From Yamagishiella unicocca (lineage: Eukaryota; Chlorophyta; Chlorophyceae; Chlamydomonadales; Volvocaceae), in NCBI GenBank assembly GCA_003116995.1, contig BDSL01000018.1, positions 434,001-498,000 of the forward strand: a stretch of 64,000 bases of DNA, in the 5' to 3' direction. How positions within the stretch are numbered: the first letter of the stretch is position 1; each line of letters opens with the position of its first letter. The notes under the pieces are model-generated. The model had not been told where the DNA came from. It saw only the letters and a program-made list of their open reading frames with translations, and made no database searches. Position numbers and translations under genes: made by a program. Shown one piece after another: positions 1 through 12,884 of the stretch.

Positions 1-573
1 CAGTGTAACTTTGGTGCGGATACTTAAGCTGTCACGGCACAAAGCTCACGAGGTACGTACATGCGACCCTCCGACTTCCCGCGCGCCGCCATTGCACCAG
101 CGTTAGGCACGCACTGATCCGTCGGACTACGTACGCAAATTTGCCTGCGTCTGAGTACCGTATTTGAGTACGGAACTATGTGGTCGTCATGTTGAGTTCC
201 AACTAGGCTGCCACTTTTCGCGACCATGCAACCGTCATCCTTCCCGTAAGGCGACAGGAGGAGCTCTGTCACGTCTGCACGTCAACCTGCGCGAGCTGAG
301 CTCCGGCATTCCGACCTGACTTACATTGCTGTACTCTTAGGCGTACCCAAAATCGATATACGCGTCTGCGTCGGCCGCACACAAGCGGCCCATCTATACC
401 GTACATTCCGCCCAGCCTGATCCAGCTGTCCACCTCATCCCACCTGATCTGCTGTCCACTCCGTCCCACCAACACAACCCTGCGCTATTTCCGGTCCCAA
501 GTTCAGCCAAAGCAGGCACCACACTCGAACAGTACCCGTCCCTCGATGGTCACACAGCGGTAAACTAACACAC
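1..573. other. 3' flank of the mTERF-like gene, no gene seen
   Basis: No coding stretch with family resemblance was recognised on either strand. On the minus strand this is the downstream flank of the mTERF-like gene. A minus-strand TGTAA, the usual volvocine polyadenylation signal, lies at 321-325, about 250 nt past the stop codon, so part of this stretch is probably its 3' untranslated region. That assignment is inference. Confidence 0.4.
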
Positions 574-3539
574 CTATCGCGGTGCCACTGCGCCGAGCGC
601 CGACTCCAACTTCTGCCCCTGCCCGAAGCTTCCAGAAGGCCCCGCGTCATGCTCCTGCAGGTTAGCAAGTTTTTGCCCCTGCAGCCCCCGGCTGTGCGAC
701 TCCCTACCTAGGTCCTGGATGTCGCACAACGAACCATCGCCGCTGACCACTACTACGCTCGCGCGCGTGTCGTGCTGCGCCTCAGCGCCACCGTGCAGCG
801 CAAGCTGCTGGGCGGCGGCCGCGACCGCCCGCAAGGAATGAGCTTCTTGCTCCCGCGGGCGCGAGTTCTGCGCCGCAGGCACTCCGCCACCACCGCTGCC
901 GCCGTCACCGGCACCGTTCGCGCCGCTGCTGGCAGCGCTTGCGTCGTGTTGCAGCCACAAGGGAAAGCCACGCCGATCAGCAGTCGCGTCCGAGCCCTCG
1001 CCGGCGCCAGTGCCTGCCGAGGCCAGTTGGATACGCAGCTCAGCTGACGAAGCATGCTCCGGCTCGTGACTCGTGCTCACGCGCTGGTTAGGCAAAGGAG
1101 AGTGCGACCGAGGCTGCGGGCGGGCAATTGGGGCTCCCGGCGTCGGCCCTACCGGACCTGCCGCGGCGCCCGCGGCGTCTGTCCTGCCTCTATCCGCCGC
1201 ACCCTGACCGTCGATCCCCTCACGGTCCCCGCCTGTCCGACGCTGCTCCCCGCGGCGCTGTTCCCTGCCGGTCAACAGCAAGCTGCTGAGCAGGCGCCGT
1301 TGCTGCCCTTGGGGCCGCGCATGGTTTAAGTCCGCGTGCCCAAAGGCCATCTTCCTGGACCCTTCTACGGGCAGCGGCAGCGGCACGGTGGCTCCGCTGG
1401 GCAGCTCGCCGCTGGCGCCAGTCGTGGACCCATCGTCCGAGCGCAGCGCCGCTGGGCCGATACTGGCCGCGCCTGCCAACGTATGGACCTGCGCCAAGCC
1501 TTGCAGCTGTGTCCGCGGGCCGGCTGTAACAGGGGATGAGACGGTGTGCGCAGCGCCCGCGGACGGCCCCGCAGCGCCGTTTCCGCCGCCAGGTGCCGCT
1601 ACACGCCGCGGTGCAGCTTTAGGAGTGCGATCCTTAGGTGGGCCCCGTCCTATGCTGCGGCCGGGCTGCGCTATCCGCCGTGCCGCCAGCGCCGCTGCCG
1701 CCGCCGCCGAGCCCGCTGCGGCTGCGGCGTGCTGCGGCGACGGCGACCATGTACGTCGCTGTCTGGCCTTTTTAACCTGTGCCAAGGCCTCAGTCCCGGC
1801 TGATGCCCCCGGCCCCGTTCCACCGACCCCTTTGGACACCTCCGATGCACTGCCTTTCCGTGCCTGCAACCGTAGGCTTCTTTTGTACTCGGCCTGCAGC
1901 TGCAGCCACGACGGCTGCCTGCCAGACGTGGACGCGCCCGACTGCTGTCCGCGGTCGGAAGGAGCTCCCCGCACTGCATCCTGCTGCATGATGCTCTCGC
2001 GCTCGCTGCCTACACCACTGCTGCTACTGCTACCGCTGCTGCTACTGCTGCTGCCAATGCTCTCGCTGCTACTACTACAAGTTGGCTTCCTTTCGGACCC
2101 CGAGTCCTGCTGGCCCACTGGTGCCGCAGCCAGTGACACCCCCGGTGTGCTGCTAGCTCCAGGGGCCGATTGTTGCCCAAGTCGCTCCATGTGCGGATCC
2201 CCGTGCCGCATGTCGGCGGCCGCCACGACCTCTTCTGCAGCTGCCAAGGATGACGCAACTGCCGCCGTGGACCCTAAGCCCGAGCCTGCGCTATGCTGCT
2301 GCTGCTGTTGCTGCTGCTGTTGTTGCTGCTGTTGCTCCAGCTGCTGTTGCTGCTGCTGCGCTGGCGCCGACTGCGCCGTCCGCCGGAGCTGATGGTCGAG
2401 CGGGTGCCTGACGTCCGACCCCGGTGCGGCCGCAGGTGGCCCCATCACGTATGCCCCGGCCATCGCCAGCCGCTGCTGCTGCACCCGCATCGCCATGTAC
2501 TGCCGCCGCCGCTCCATCCACGCCAGGAAGTCCGGCCACGACTCCCCCAGCGCCTTGGCGGGTCCGCCAGCTGGACCTGGCACCAGCAGCTGCTCCAGGG
2601 ACGCCCCGCCCGCTCTCCGCCTGTCCGCCAGGAACATCATGGCGCTCAGGCAGCCGCGGCGGTTAAGCAGCAGCTGCGCCACCCCCGGCGGCCGCAGCTG
2701 CACAAACTGCTCGTGCCACTCCGCCGAGGTGGACAGGCAGCGCCTCAGCGCGGTGCACCGCTGGTGCAGGCCCCGCGGCGAGAGCAAGAGAAGGTTAGGC
2801 GCGTGGCAGACCATGGCGTACACGAAGCCTTCGCGCTTGCCCAGCATGACCTGCAACCCCCCAAACACGTTCCGCACGCAGTTGAGGTCGCAGCGTAGCA
2901 GCGCCGGCGCCTTCACCAGCAGCGTCACCACGTGGTGCTTCTGCTTGTTGAGGATGCACATCAAGCCGTTGACCTTGGTGTTCATGACCTTTCCCGACAT
3001 GAACACCAGGTCGGGCCGCGCCTGGATCATGGCCGCGATCGTGCAGCGCGGCCGGCGCAGCACGAATCCTAGCGCCGTCATCCGCTGCCGCACGGAGGAG
3101 GGCGTGTCGGACAGGTATTCGGGTCCGCGCGCCATGACGTGCAGCACGTCTAGCGGCGTACACCTTAAGAGGACGGTGTACGCCTTCACACGGCGATCAA
3201 CGGCCGCCGTACTGCGCTGCAGGATAGACGGCACCGTCAGTGCTGCGCGAATCACCGCCGCCCGCGGTACTCCCAGGATGGCCGCCAGCTCCTTCACTTT
3301 GGCGCGCATGTCCTCCAGAGGTGTGAGGAGCATGTAGGCTGGTTGCTTGGCTACCATGAAGGCCGCCTGCTTTGGGAGCACGCCCAGAGTGGTGCACAGC
3401 TCCTGCAACCGCTGCGCCACCTGCTCCGGCTCCATCTGCCGCACTGCCGCTGGGCTGCATTGCAGGAGCGTCTCCACGCGCGTGACTGGCAGTCGAAGTA
3501 GTTCAGATAGCCCCGCTAGCTTCACGGGCGTGATGCGGC
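574..3539 (-). CDS. mTERF-like protein with long low-complexity C-terminal tail (5' end missing)
   Basis: Long uninterrupted exon of about 988 codons ending in TAG at 574-576. The first about 300 residues repeat the mTERF pattern, in which a Leu-rich helix pair carries a proline followed by a 'LG' turn, for example 'LCTTLGVLPKQAAFMVAKQP' and 'LAAILGVPRAAVIRAALTVP'. mTERF proteins bind nucleic acid in mitochondria or chloroplasts and act in organelle transcription or RNA processing. The rest is low complexity: a polyglutamine run, poly-Ser blocks and Ala/Gly/Arg-rich sequence with no recognised domain. The frame has no ATG before an upstream TGA near 3603. A good splice acceptor (CACAG, minus) precedes 3539 in phase 1, so the start and any organelle transit peptide lie in an unseen upstream exon. 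The family call is moderately sure; the target organelle is unknown. Confidence 0.68.
2293..2366 (-). repeat. CAG/CAA trinucleotide tract encoding polyglutamine
   Basis: Minus-strand run of CAG and CAA codons interrupted by one Leu-Glu pair, inside the mTERF-like gene. It encodes two glutamine runs of 6 and 13 residues. The mix of CAG and CAA suggests some age rather than very recent slippage. Confidence 0.85.
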
Positions 3540-5625
3540 CTGTGGCGGGCGACCAGACAGGTGTACGAATAAGAACCGTTGGAATTGAGGTTGCAAGCGT
3601 TCACGATCATCGCGGGCGGTGTGCAAGGATGTTGTTCAGGGCGTGGTGCAGTTTCGGGGAGTGAAACTGGCCGGTGGTTCGTTCGGCGCTACGTGCGGTA
3701 GGTACGTGTCAGGAGGCTACCCACAACTCGATGACCCCCTTGCGTCTTCTATGACCTACCCGGGGCTTGGGCCCCGAACGCTGAACATAACGCTGGACAA
3801 AGGACAATATGGCTAACCCGTATACGGGTGCAAGTGCAGCTGATCGGACGTAATGGGTTACGCATGCACCACAATGGCAACACCGAACGTACCTGCTGAG
3901 GGTTTTTCGGGTACTATAGGGCGCCCCAGGGGCGATGATGCGCGACCCGTCCTGTTGGTGTGCGCCAACTCCCGAAGCGCCCCATCTACGAGGGTTGGCG
4001 GTGACACCAGCTCATTGTATGTTACGTTACATCGGATACGCTTCCGACCTGCAACCAGGCAAGGCACGGGGTCATTCGCACGAGAATTGGGTCGAGGGCG
4101 GCCGAAGGCACATCCAATGCAGATCATCATGCTGAGTAAAACAATTCACTGTAAGTTCGGCTATCGGGCGCGCGCACCTATCGGCTTTGCGGACGGAGTT
4201 ATGGGCGACGTCCCCAGCCTGAGAGCGTGAAGCATTCGATGCCCTCCGTCGTCGACCGATTACCGAGACAAAGATTTATAAAGATTCCAGTCCATAATTC
4301 GTTCAGCGTCCTATCTTGCCATGCCCGGTTTGGACGCTAAGCGCAGAGATGAAGCGTGCATGAACCCGATACAAGTTACCAGCGTACGATATTTAGGGGT
4401 GAACTTGGGAAAGGGCAATTTTGACATCGCTCGTGTTGCTACCAGCGCGACGTTCGGCGCAGATCTTCCTTGTACGGCGTGGCAATGCTTTAGGGTGTGT
4501 CCGGTCGCTCATTGGCAATCGAATGAGGCATAAGAAATCTGGATACCAATCATAAAAAGTAAGTTATATGGGTATCAAGGGACGCCATCCTAGCCATTTT
4601 TGCAAGAAGAGGGCGTGCAGCAGCTATTCCGGGTGTCACCAGGATTCTTAAGACAAGGGCAGGATGAAAAGTGAAATATATGATGGAGCGTGCACGGCTA
4701 GAGTGAAAAACACGTTGTATGTCATGCGTATATGTACCCAGCTTAACCATCAAAGTCTTTCCACAACTCCGCAAGCCACGTACCTCACGTGGAATACTCG
4801 GATGCCTGTGGCAGTTTCGATACGGGCGGGTTTGTTTGCCGTGGGCACGCATAAAGTAAGTCCCAGTTTCAGGAGGAACCTACCCCGCCTGACAGGAACT
4901 TTACTGCATATCGTGGTCCCTTTGATGACGAAGAGTCTGAACGCTGCTAGAATCCAACATACCCCAATGTTTGGTATTTGCCGAATGCAAGCCTGCAGCC
5001 GCGCGCTAATCCCCTTTAGTGACAATTGTGAGAGTTTTGAGGGTTGGTGGTGGATCCCTGTCTGCCGGACATCACCGTACACATGAAACCATTGTTGATG
5101 AGGCATTGACATTTTCCTGAAGGATTCCGGACAGGTAACGTCTCGAAAGGTCCCGACCATTGCAGCCGTAGCGTAAGAACTCCCAAGACAAAGCCGTTCT
5201 CAAAGAACCAAACTGCTGGCGTTCGAACCAACGCCAGGGTACAACGTGTAAAAGCACGCGACCCACAAATTCCTGGAGCCGAAACCAGAATCTTTACCGC
5301 CAGATTGAGGGCGTCTAAGAAGGAAGGGTCGATCCCACTCCTGAATTCGAAGGGCGTGACCCCACCCCCAAACAATTTCACCACATGGCTCAGTGCAGTC
5401 GCTCACTTCGCCTTTATCCATCAACTGCCCATGCGACCGCCGTTCATCAGGCTGGGAAACGTTCCGCACTCATTTGCACCGCACCTATCGTTACCTACTC
5501 CCCAAGCGCCCACAACTGCCGCTCAAGATGCACCACATTCCACTAAAGCACAATACACGCGTTATTGACCACATGTGCAGCACGACTAACCCTCAGGCCA
5601 GAATGGGGCTTTATGGACCCGATAT
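3540..5625. other. Spacer between mTERF-like and SEC31 genes
   Basis: No convincing gene was found. The right part should contain the 3' untranslated region of SEC31 (minus strand), and the left part should contain the missing 5' exon or promoter of the mTERF-like gene. Base composition is visibly lower in GC than in the neighbouring exons. Short open frames on both strands show no family features. Confidence 0.4.
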
Positions 5626-8600
5626 TTACGATGTCTGGCGCAGCTTGATCATTCGCTTTACGGCGCTGAGCCAAAAGCCGCACTCGTCCCAGTCCGTGGT
5701 GGTCATTTGGACCTGGATGTGGTTGGCAGAGTGCCAGTCGCCCGCGTCGATGGCCGTGCACAGCTGTTGCAGCTTCGGAACCACGCTTGCGCTGACCTCG
5801 CCCGCGTTGAGCTTCCAGAACAACTGTCCGATCTTCTTGGTGTTGTCATCCATCTCGCGCTTCTTGGCTGTAACGTATGTAAGCAGGAACAACATACGTC
5901 GAGGCAGCTGGTTAAAAGCTACTTAACTAGGCAACCGGAGGGACCAGTTAGCACATGCACAACAACAATTCGAATGGTCGTTGCTATGTTGGCGAGGAAA
6001 ATACATACCTATAAAGATGCGGGAATGTGTCGAACACGGAGGGGCAGACCCACCTGGGTTGTTCGCGAGCGGCATACACGCGTTGTAGAGGTTGGTCAGC
6101 GACGCGACAATGGCTCGCAGCTCTGCAGGCACGGCACTCGTGTCCGCCGTTGAGACGGAAATGTTCGCCGGCGGCCCGGGAGGCGGCGGGGGTGCAGACG
6201 ACCTGTGCGACGATGGGGCCGGCATCATGCCGCCGCTGGCCACACCCGACATGGCAGATGCCGGTGGTGCGCCACCAAAGCTACCGCCGCTGCCGGGCGC
6301 ATTGGCCGGCACAGGTGCCGCAGAAGTTGCGCTCGGCACGAAGAAGTTCGGCTGCGGCGCCGCTGCTGCGTTAGTGTGCGTAGCGGGGCCGTGCTGCAAA
6401 GCAGACGAGGGCACAAATGCCGATGGGACCGCGGCACTGTGGTATGCTGAAGCCTGCTGCATGGCAGGCATCTGAGGCGGAGGTACAGGCTGCTGTTGCT
6501 GTGGCACGACGGGAGGATTGACGGTAGTGGGTGTGAAGGGTGCCGGCGCTGGAGCAACTGGCTGAGCTGGCCGCGGCTGCTGATACGCCGCCGCCTGCTG
6601 TGATTGCTGCTGCGCAGTTGCAGGCGGGTAGGCAGACTGCTGCTGCTGGGGCTGTTGGTACTGGTTGTACTGCCCGTAAGCCGTTGCTTGCGTCTGGCTG
6701 GCAGGTTGGACCGCATACGGGTTCGGTTGCTGCTGCTGTTGCTGCCCATATTGCGCTGCCGGTGCGGCTGCCTGGGGCGCAGGTGCAGTGTTGTACTGCG
6801 GCTGCCCCGTTGTTGCGGGTTGGTACTGGTTGGTCTGCGCCTGCCCGTACGCGCCCATGTTGTAGGCCTGTTGCGTCTTCGGGTATGCCGGCTGGCTGGT
6901 GTTGTACGCTGGCTGCTGCGCCTGCTGTTGCGCCTGCTGTCCGTAAGCATCATATTGATTGGTTGCCGAAGCACCGGCGGGTGTGTAACCGGCGCCATAA
7001 GCTCCGTACGCGTTGTTTTCAGCAGTAGCCTGCACATGTGCGCCAACCCCACACACTCTTACACACCATTTTGCGATGCATTTCACAAAAAAGAGTGCTA
7101 AACATCACGTTAAATGGCCGCGAGGGCGGCAGATCGTTCCAATAAATAAAATAATTCCTTTAACGGAATCAAATTTCGCTGTCCTAACCAAGGTGAGTGC
7201 AGCAGCGGTTTGCTAACTTGGGCATATGGATCGCGTTTTCCAACCGCATTCTTTTGAGACCGATACGTCTGCGATGACCGAAACCGATGCGGAGGCTCAC
7301 CTTCGCGGCCGCCTGCGCCGCAGGCAACAGCTCCTCCCGTACGAAAGGGAAAGGCGGCGGGTGTACGCCAGTCGGCAGCTCAGCCACGCCGCTACGGTAG
7401 ATGCGGTCCTTGAGCACAGCGACGGTGGTGGAGGCCTGCAACCAAATAGACCGAACAGGGAGCTAAGACGGGAGGAACCAAGAACGGTGTTCCAAGCTAG
7501 TATGAAACCAGGAGGATGCACGAGCAGGCCAACAACCTACAGCCTATACAACCAGAAGTGCTCAGCTGTTACCGACAGACAGTGGGCGCCTACGAAGCGA
7601 GTCGTCAACCATTTACTTCCCAGCACACACCTCTCCAGGAACGTGCTCGAGGTAGTCGAGCGCCGTGGCCATCCTGCCGTTGGACGCCAGTAACGAAGCG
7701 TACGCGGTGACCAGCTCCGATAGGCTTTGCGAGGCCTTGTTGACGCCATCAGGCGACGACGAGGTGTTCGATACGCCCGGAGCCATGCCCATCACGACCG
7801 CTTTCTCGATAACATTCTGGGCAGAGCACGCGACGATAACGGAGGAAGGTTGTCGAAATGAGTGGATGGCGAACCATTTCCTGTGCTGTTCAGCTGTCCG
7901 TGGGTGCGATGTATTGCATAATGCTCCGGCGCTGGTAAATGGCGTCAAAGGCGCCCTATAACAAATTGCCCGAAACGCTGAGCGTTGGTTAACAGGAAGG
8001 TACTGGTGGCCGTGCATACCTGCAGCACTTCCACCGTCATACTCGAAGCGCCCGTACAGTTGCGCGCCCAATAGGACACCGCCTGATCCGTGTGGCCGCC
8101 GCACACCCAGCACAGCGAGGCCTCGTGGTGCATACCGGCCTACGGAAGGGAGGCAAGAGTTTGTTGTGGGGGACCAGTATTCGAGGGTAGGTCGCGGCAG
8201 CAACCTATACATTGGCCACAAATGACCGCATTTGAGGTATGTGTTTCTACAACAGATTGACCCAAGCCACCGATAAAACTCCAACGCAGGCTCGGATCGC
8301 ACAGGTGCATCCGTACCTGAGCAAGCCGGCTTGCCAGCGTGTCCGCAAGGCCGCGGAACTTGTCGCGGTCTGTGTATGTGACAAGCATGGCCAGCGTCTC
8401 CCGCCATTGTGCCACGGGCCGCGTGCGGATTAGTGCGCTGTAGTCACCCTCCAGGTTCGCGCGAATGATTGCCTGCGTAAGATGAACACTGTTTAGCTGT
8501 CTGCGCTGGTCGAGCCCGAAGCCAAAGCACAAGCTTCGCGGCGTTTTCCCCACAGGCCACATATCTACGACGTTTTGGCGCATTTCCTACGTATCGTATG

Positions 8601-11600
8601 GCCGGCCGGATACCGACATGACCGACTACGGCGCAGATGAACATGACGCTACGCGAGCAAACGCAGGCATGTGTGTGGGAGCCCGCACACCTGGTATGGG
8701 TGCGGACACTTCTGCATATACTTGTGCATGGTACGCTGGTACAGGTCCCGCCCCGCCGTGTTGGCAATGAGGAGCGCGTCCGCGTACCGATGCACCGACA
8801 GGCAGTGGTCCACAGCTGTTGCGTAGCAGCCCACTGTCAAAGCCTTGACAATGTCCGCCTCCATCTCACCGCCTGGCACGTGGCCAGGTGCGTGGCCATG
8901 TCCATCACCCGTCACCTTGCCTGCGGGTCGGGTCGGGCGCGATAATCCAATGAACACCGGCTACATGATACTGTAGTATAGGCTCCGTACACCGCTGCAT
9001 ATGGCTTTCAGCATTGGCTTGGCGCATCGGCGTTCAGCTTCCAGCAGCTGACACACAGACGTATAGGAGCGTGGTCCCTCCCTCCGCAACAAGGTACCTC
9101 TCCGCCCCGAGCCCCACACGGCGCCATCAAACCAGCTGAAACCCTCCGCATGGCGACTCACCCGCCTCACGGGCCATGGCATCGACTGCCCCGGCATTCA
9201 ATGGCTGCACTGCGCCAAGGTCGGGGGCTGCCATGCCATCAATCCCAGCAGCGCCCCCGCCCAGCACATCGTCCGTATCCTCGAGCTTGTCGAAGAAATC
9301 AGGGTCATCATGCGCCAGCAGCTGCTGGGGGCTTGCTGCGGCAAGCGCACCGCCCGCACTGGTGGCTGGCACTTCAAGACGCGGCACACCTGAGGGTGCA
9401 AGAAGAAACCGTCTTAACGAAGCGCAGTTTGGATATTGTTATATCTTAAAGAGGAATCCATCTAAAAGAGGAATCCATCTTAAAGAGGAATCCATCTGCT
9501 GTCCGTGCCAAATGTTGCGCTTCCAGAAGCGGCTTTGTGGGCTGACGTGTTCCTGGCTTCAGTCAGATACGGGACACAGACTCTTCCTCCTTCGGGCATC
9601 CACATGTTTTCGAATCTTGCTCTCCATGCCCTCACCCTCACCCGTGCATTGCCCTTGGCTTCCCCGCCCATTCCTCACCGTCCGCATTTTGCAGGTTCAA
9701 CTGCTCCATCCCCGCAGCCGTCGCGTCCACGCCATTTTCTGTGGGCATGCTCGTCAAGCTGCCTTCCCGCGCCGGCAGGTCCTTGAATCCCAAAGTTTGC
9801 AACATGACGCGCCGTGCATCGTCACCCTCAAACAGCACCGACAGGAATGCCCAGGTCTCGGCCTCCTGCTTGGCCTCGGGTGACTGGCTCTCCGCTGAAG
9901 ACAGCGCGACCCGCTTGCCGCCACAGTATTCGCGAAGTGTCTGCAGGTTTCCACCCTGGATCGCCGTCTCGAAGCCCTCTGATCGAGCTACGAGCTCCTG
10001 CTCGGTAACTACCTGCTTTACGGATACTACCGCTGTGTCCTGCATCCGTACTGCGCCGGTAGCGGGATCGGTATGCTGCGACCTGTTGTTCGAAAAGGAC
10101 ACCAAGCGGCCACCGAAGCCGAAGGTAGCGCCAACAGGCCGGCGCATCCACGCCGGTGCCTTGGCCAGAGGTGTGGCGTCACCCACGATGGACTGTGTGA
10201 CGGTAAAATCCGCATTGACCGTCTCCGTGACCTTCGAGCCGGTGCATGTAATCAAGCTGCACACGCCCAGCTTGCCGTCAAAAGACGAGGTAGCGAAGAT
10301 GCCAGGTGTCGTCGGGCTCCACTACAGGTTTAGACAGTTCCACCAAGGGGAATGCACAAGGGAGTCAGCGGCTCTGGTGATGAAAGCAATGGCGACGCAT
10401 TGCCAAATGTGGTGCTTGGTATCATTTCCTCCTGTCTCAACCCATCCACAGTTCGACATGACGTTCCCTCCCATGGCCGAAACTTGATGTGCAGGACGCA
10501 CCAACGACAACATGTGTATTGGGAAGCACGGCTGTCACCCTTGCAGCGGTATCGGTTCACAATTAATAGTACCGCAGTTAAGATGGTCACTTGTTGTCCT
10601 ACCGTACTGCATTGGCGCTGACTCTGATGCCCTCAAAACGTGCATCATAACCCCGTTTTCTATCCACGCTCAAGCTGTGCCGCACCTGCACATCGAAGTT
10701 CCAGTTCGCGCTGCTGAGCTCGCAAACAATGTCGCCCGTTTGGACGTCCCAGCAGATGGTGCGGTTATCTTTGCCACTGCTCAGCAGCAGAGACGAGTCG
10801 TGTGGCGACCAAGCCATGCCCAGGACCCCCTACAGAGCAGTCATTGCAAAGATCGCGCCAGTGGCTTTCAGAGTCATGGTTTCAGTGCAGGGGAAGGAGC
10901 ATCCAAACGCGAACGCAAGCGACAAGCGAACCCACTGGCTCCCTGTCCTCCATTAACGAGTTCATCTTTTGGCTACTCGACGGGCATGAGCGAGTGCGAT
11001 GTCGCTAACGTAGGCTACCTTGTGGTGACCCACAAACTCCTTCAGAGGTGACACGCTGTTTCGCAAGTCCCACATCTGCAGCGTGGGCGAACGATCGTCG
11101 TCCGACGCCACGATGAGCTGAGTGGCGATGTCAGGATTCCACTGGATAGCTGACGCACGACGCTGGCTGCAAAGCACAGTAGGAACAGACAGCCGAGGGG
11201 TGGGCAGCAGGGTAAGCAACTAGCCTTCCCGACCTTGGGTGCGTCAGGCAGGTTCGTCCACAATGCACAAATCAGAGCCATCCAACTTACGCAACACCAG
11301 CAAACTCCTACAATTACACCTAACTAAGAGCCTCCGCGCTAACTACCGCGTACCTGTTCAGGTCCCGGAAGCTGATAACGGGCTTTTGACGTTTGAGGTC
11401 CCACACAACCGTGGTGCCGTTTGTGCTGCATGACGCCAGGATATGCTGCACCTTCTTGTTCCATGCGAGGTAGGTGATCTCGCCGCCAGCAGCAGAGCCG
11501 GGGGCCCCAGCGCCTCCCTGCCCAGTGCCAACCACGCCGGGGGGCCACTCAGCTCACGGATGTCCCAGCACATCGACACGTTTCAAATGCACTACACCGC

Positions 11601-12350
11601 CTATTGGGGCATAAGATATGCAAGTCCCTTTAACTCACCTTCAGAGCCGGGTAAAGCGACGGTGTAGAAGGCTTTGTGAGGTCCCAAATGCACAGGTCAC
11701 TATCCGCGGCACCCGAAGCCAGGAGGTTAGGGCTGAAGCCGTTAAACTCAAGACCCTTAACAGCACCCGTGTGCTTTTGCATTTTGGCAAGCAGCGGCGC
11801 CCTGGGCTGATCCCTGGGTGTCGGATCGAGCAGGACGGTTGGGTCCCATAGGCACACAGACCCGTCTGCCAAGCCACCCGCCAGAAGCCCCAACTGCAAG
11901 AGAAGGTAAAAAGGTGGTGATCAAGGCTGCCTTAGCGACGAGCTGTGGAGATGTCCCGTTGCGGACAGCACAGCATACCTGAGGAAACGACGGATCCGCG
12001 AGGTGCTGTCCCCAGGCCAGCCTGTTGAAGCGCTCCGGTGCGGCAACACTGCCACATGGCGTTAGGTTCTCGCTGCTATTGAAAAAATCTAGTGAGAAAA
12101 TCTGCAGACGCGAAATTTTCCAGTGATCAGCTGCAGCCCAAAGGCCAAGAGCTTATGCACATGAGTTCAGAACACGGAGCTTTGAATATTGTAATCCAGG
12201 ACATGTTCCCATGCTTAAGCCCACCTCAAGAACAGAGGATGTCGAAAAGCTGATGTCAATGGCGCCCGCGACCGTTCCCGCCGCCAATAAAGGCGCGTGG
12301 GGACAGAATGCCCCCGTAGCGGACCTATCGACATGTTTGATGTAAGGCAT
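5626..12350 (-). CDS. SEC31: SEC31, COPII outer-coat subunit
   Basis: Fifteen exons: 12350-12225, 12101-11979, 11893-11639, 11547-11354, 11166-11019, 10829-10686, 10321-9679, 9389-9162, 8920-8691, 8472-8317, 8139-8020, 7816-7631, 7435-7301, 7029-6054 and 5867-5626. All junctions are GT-AG and all phases close, giving about 1,301 aa from a true ATG. Residues 1-330 are the N-terminal WD40 propeller, with the family openings 'VDRSATGAF' and 'ERFNRLAWG' and repeats such as '[17 protein letters not shown]' and '[13 protein letters not shown]'. An alpha-helical middle follows ('[20 protein letters not shown]'). Residues about 897-1221 are the Pro/Gln/Ala/Tyr-rich linker that in this family contacts SEC23. 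The last 80 residues are the conserved C-terminal helical domain ('[15 protein letters not shown]'). SEC31 forms the outer cage of COPII vesicles with SEC13 at ER exit sites. The length matches the family. The least certain junction is the exon 4 acceptor (11547). Confidence 0.95.
9446..9497. repeat. 17-bp tandem repeat, three copies, in SEC31 intron 7
   Basis: Three head-to-tail copies of TAAAGAGGAATCCATCT with one or two changes, entirely inside the intron between SEC31 exons 7 and 8. It has no coding role. Confidence 0.9.
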
Positions 12351-12884
12351 TGTTCCTAGACAGTGCGCCTAGTGTCGCGAATTGTATGTTGCGGTCTAGC
12401 TTCAAACGAACAGAGTACTGTCCATCGCGCCTATCGATTAGTGCCAACTACTTAAAGTGCTCCGCAGGTGTGCCCGCATAGCGCAGAGTCTCGTCAACAA
12501 TAACTCTATCCGTACGGCACAAGTACGGTCGGGCAGCTCTGTGTTAAGGACCCAATTCCTATGCTAATGGCAGCAAAGCAGGGATTGTTTGTTGCACTTT
12601 TCTGGACTTTGCGTAAAACCTCTCTCGTGCTCCATACGTCTATATGTCATTCCACCAACCCCAAGCCTATTGCAGTAGACTGTGTCGGGCCTTTGCCTCG
12701 ACGATGGTGTGCACGGTGACGCCAACTTCAGTCAAGGCATCCATACCACGTGATAGATCTGAAGCAGATCTAGAAACGGTATAGGCCCGGGGTTGGTGGG
12801 GCGACTTAGTTCGCTTGCAACAACAACGCCAACCGCTCGACCGGGCGCTCCCTTTCCTTTCTAACATATGGGTCTCAATCCTCT
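12351..12884. other. Upstream flank of SEC31
   Basis: Immediately upstream of the SEC31 ATG, so it must hold its 5' untranslated region and promoter. No gene and no clear core promoter motif was recognised. Confidence 0.4.

Noticed and set aside
1388..2392. A 334-codon plus-strand frame with Cys and Leu runs
   Set aside because: It is antisense to the polyQ/poly-Ser part of the mTERF-like gene and has no family features.
3523..3525. GTG at 3525 as the start of the mTERF-like protein
   Set aside because: Nuclear genes rarely start with GTG, the frame is open upstream to a TGA near 3603, and a phase-compatible splice acceptor lies at 3540-3542.
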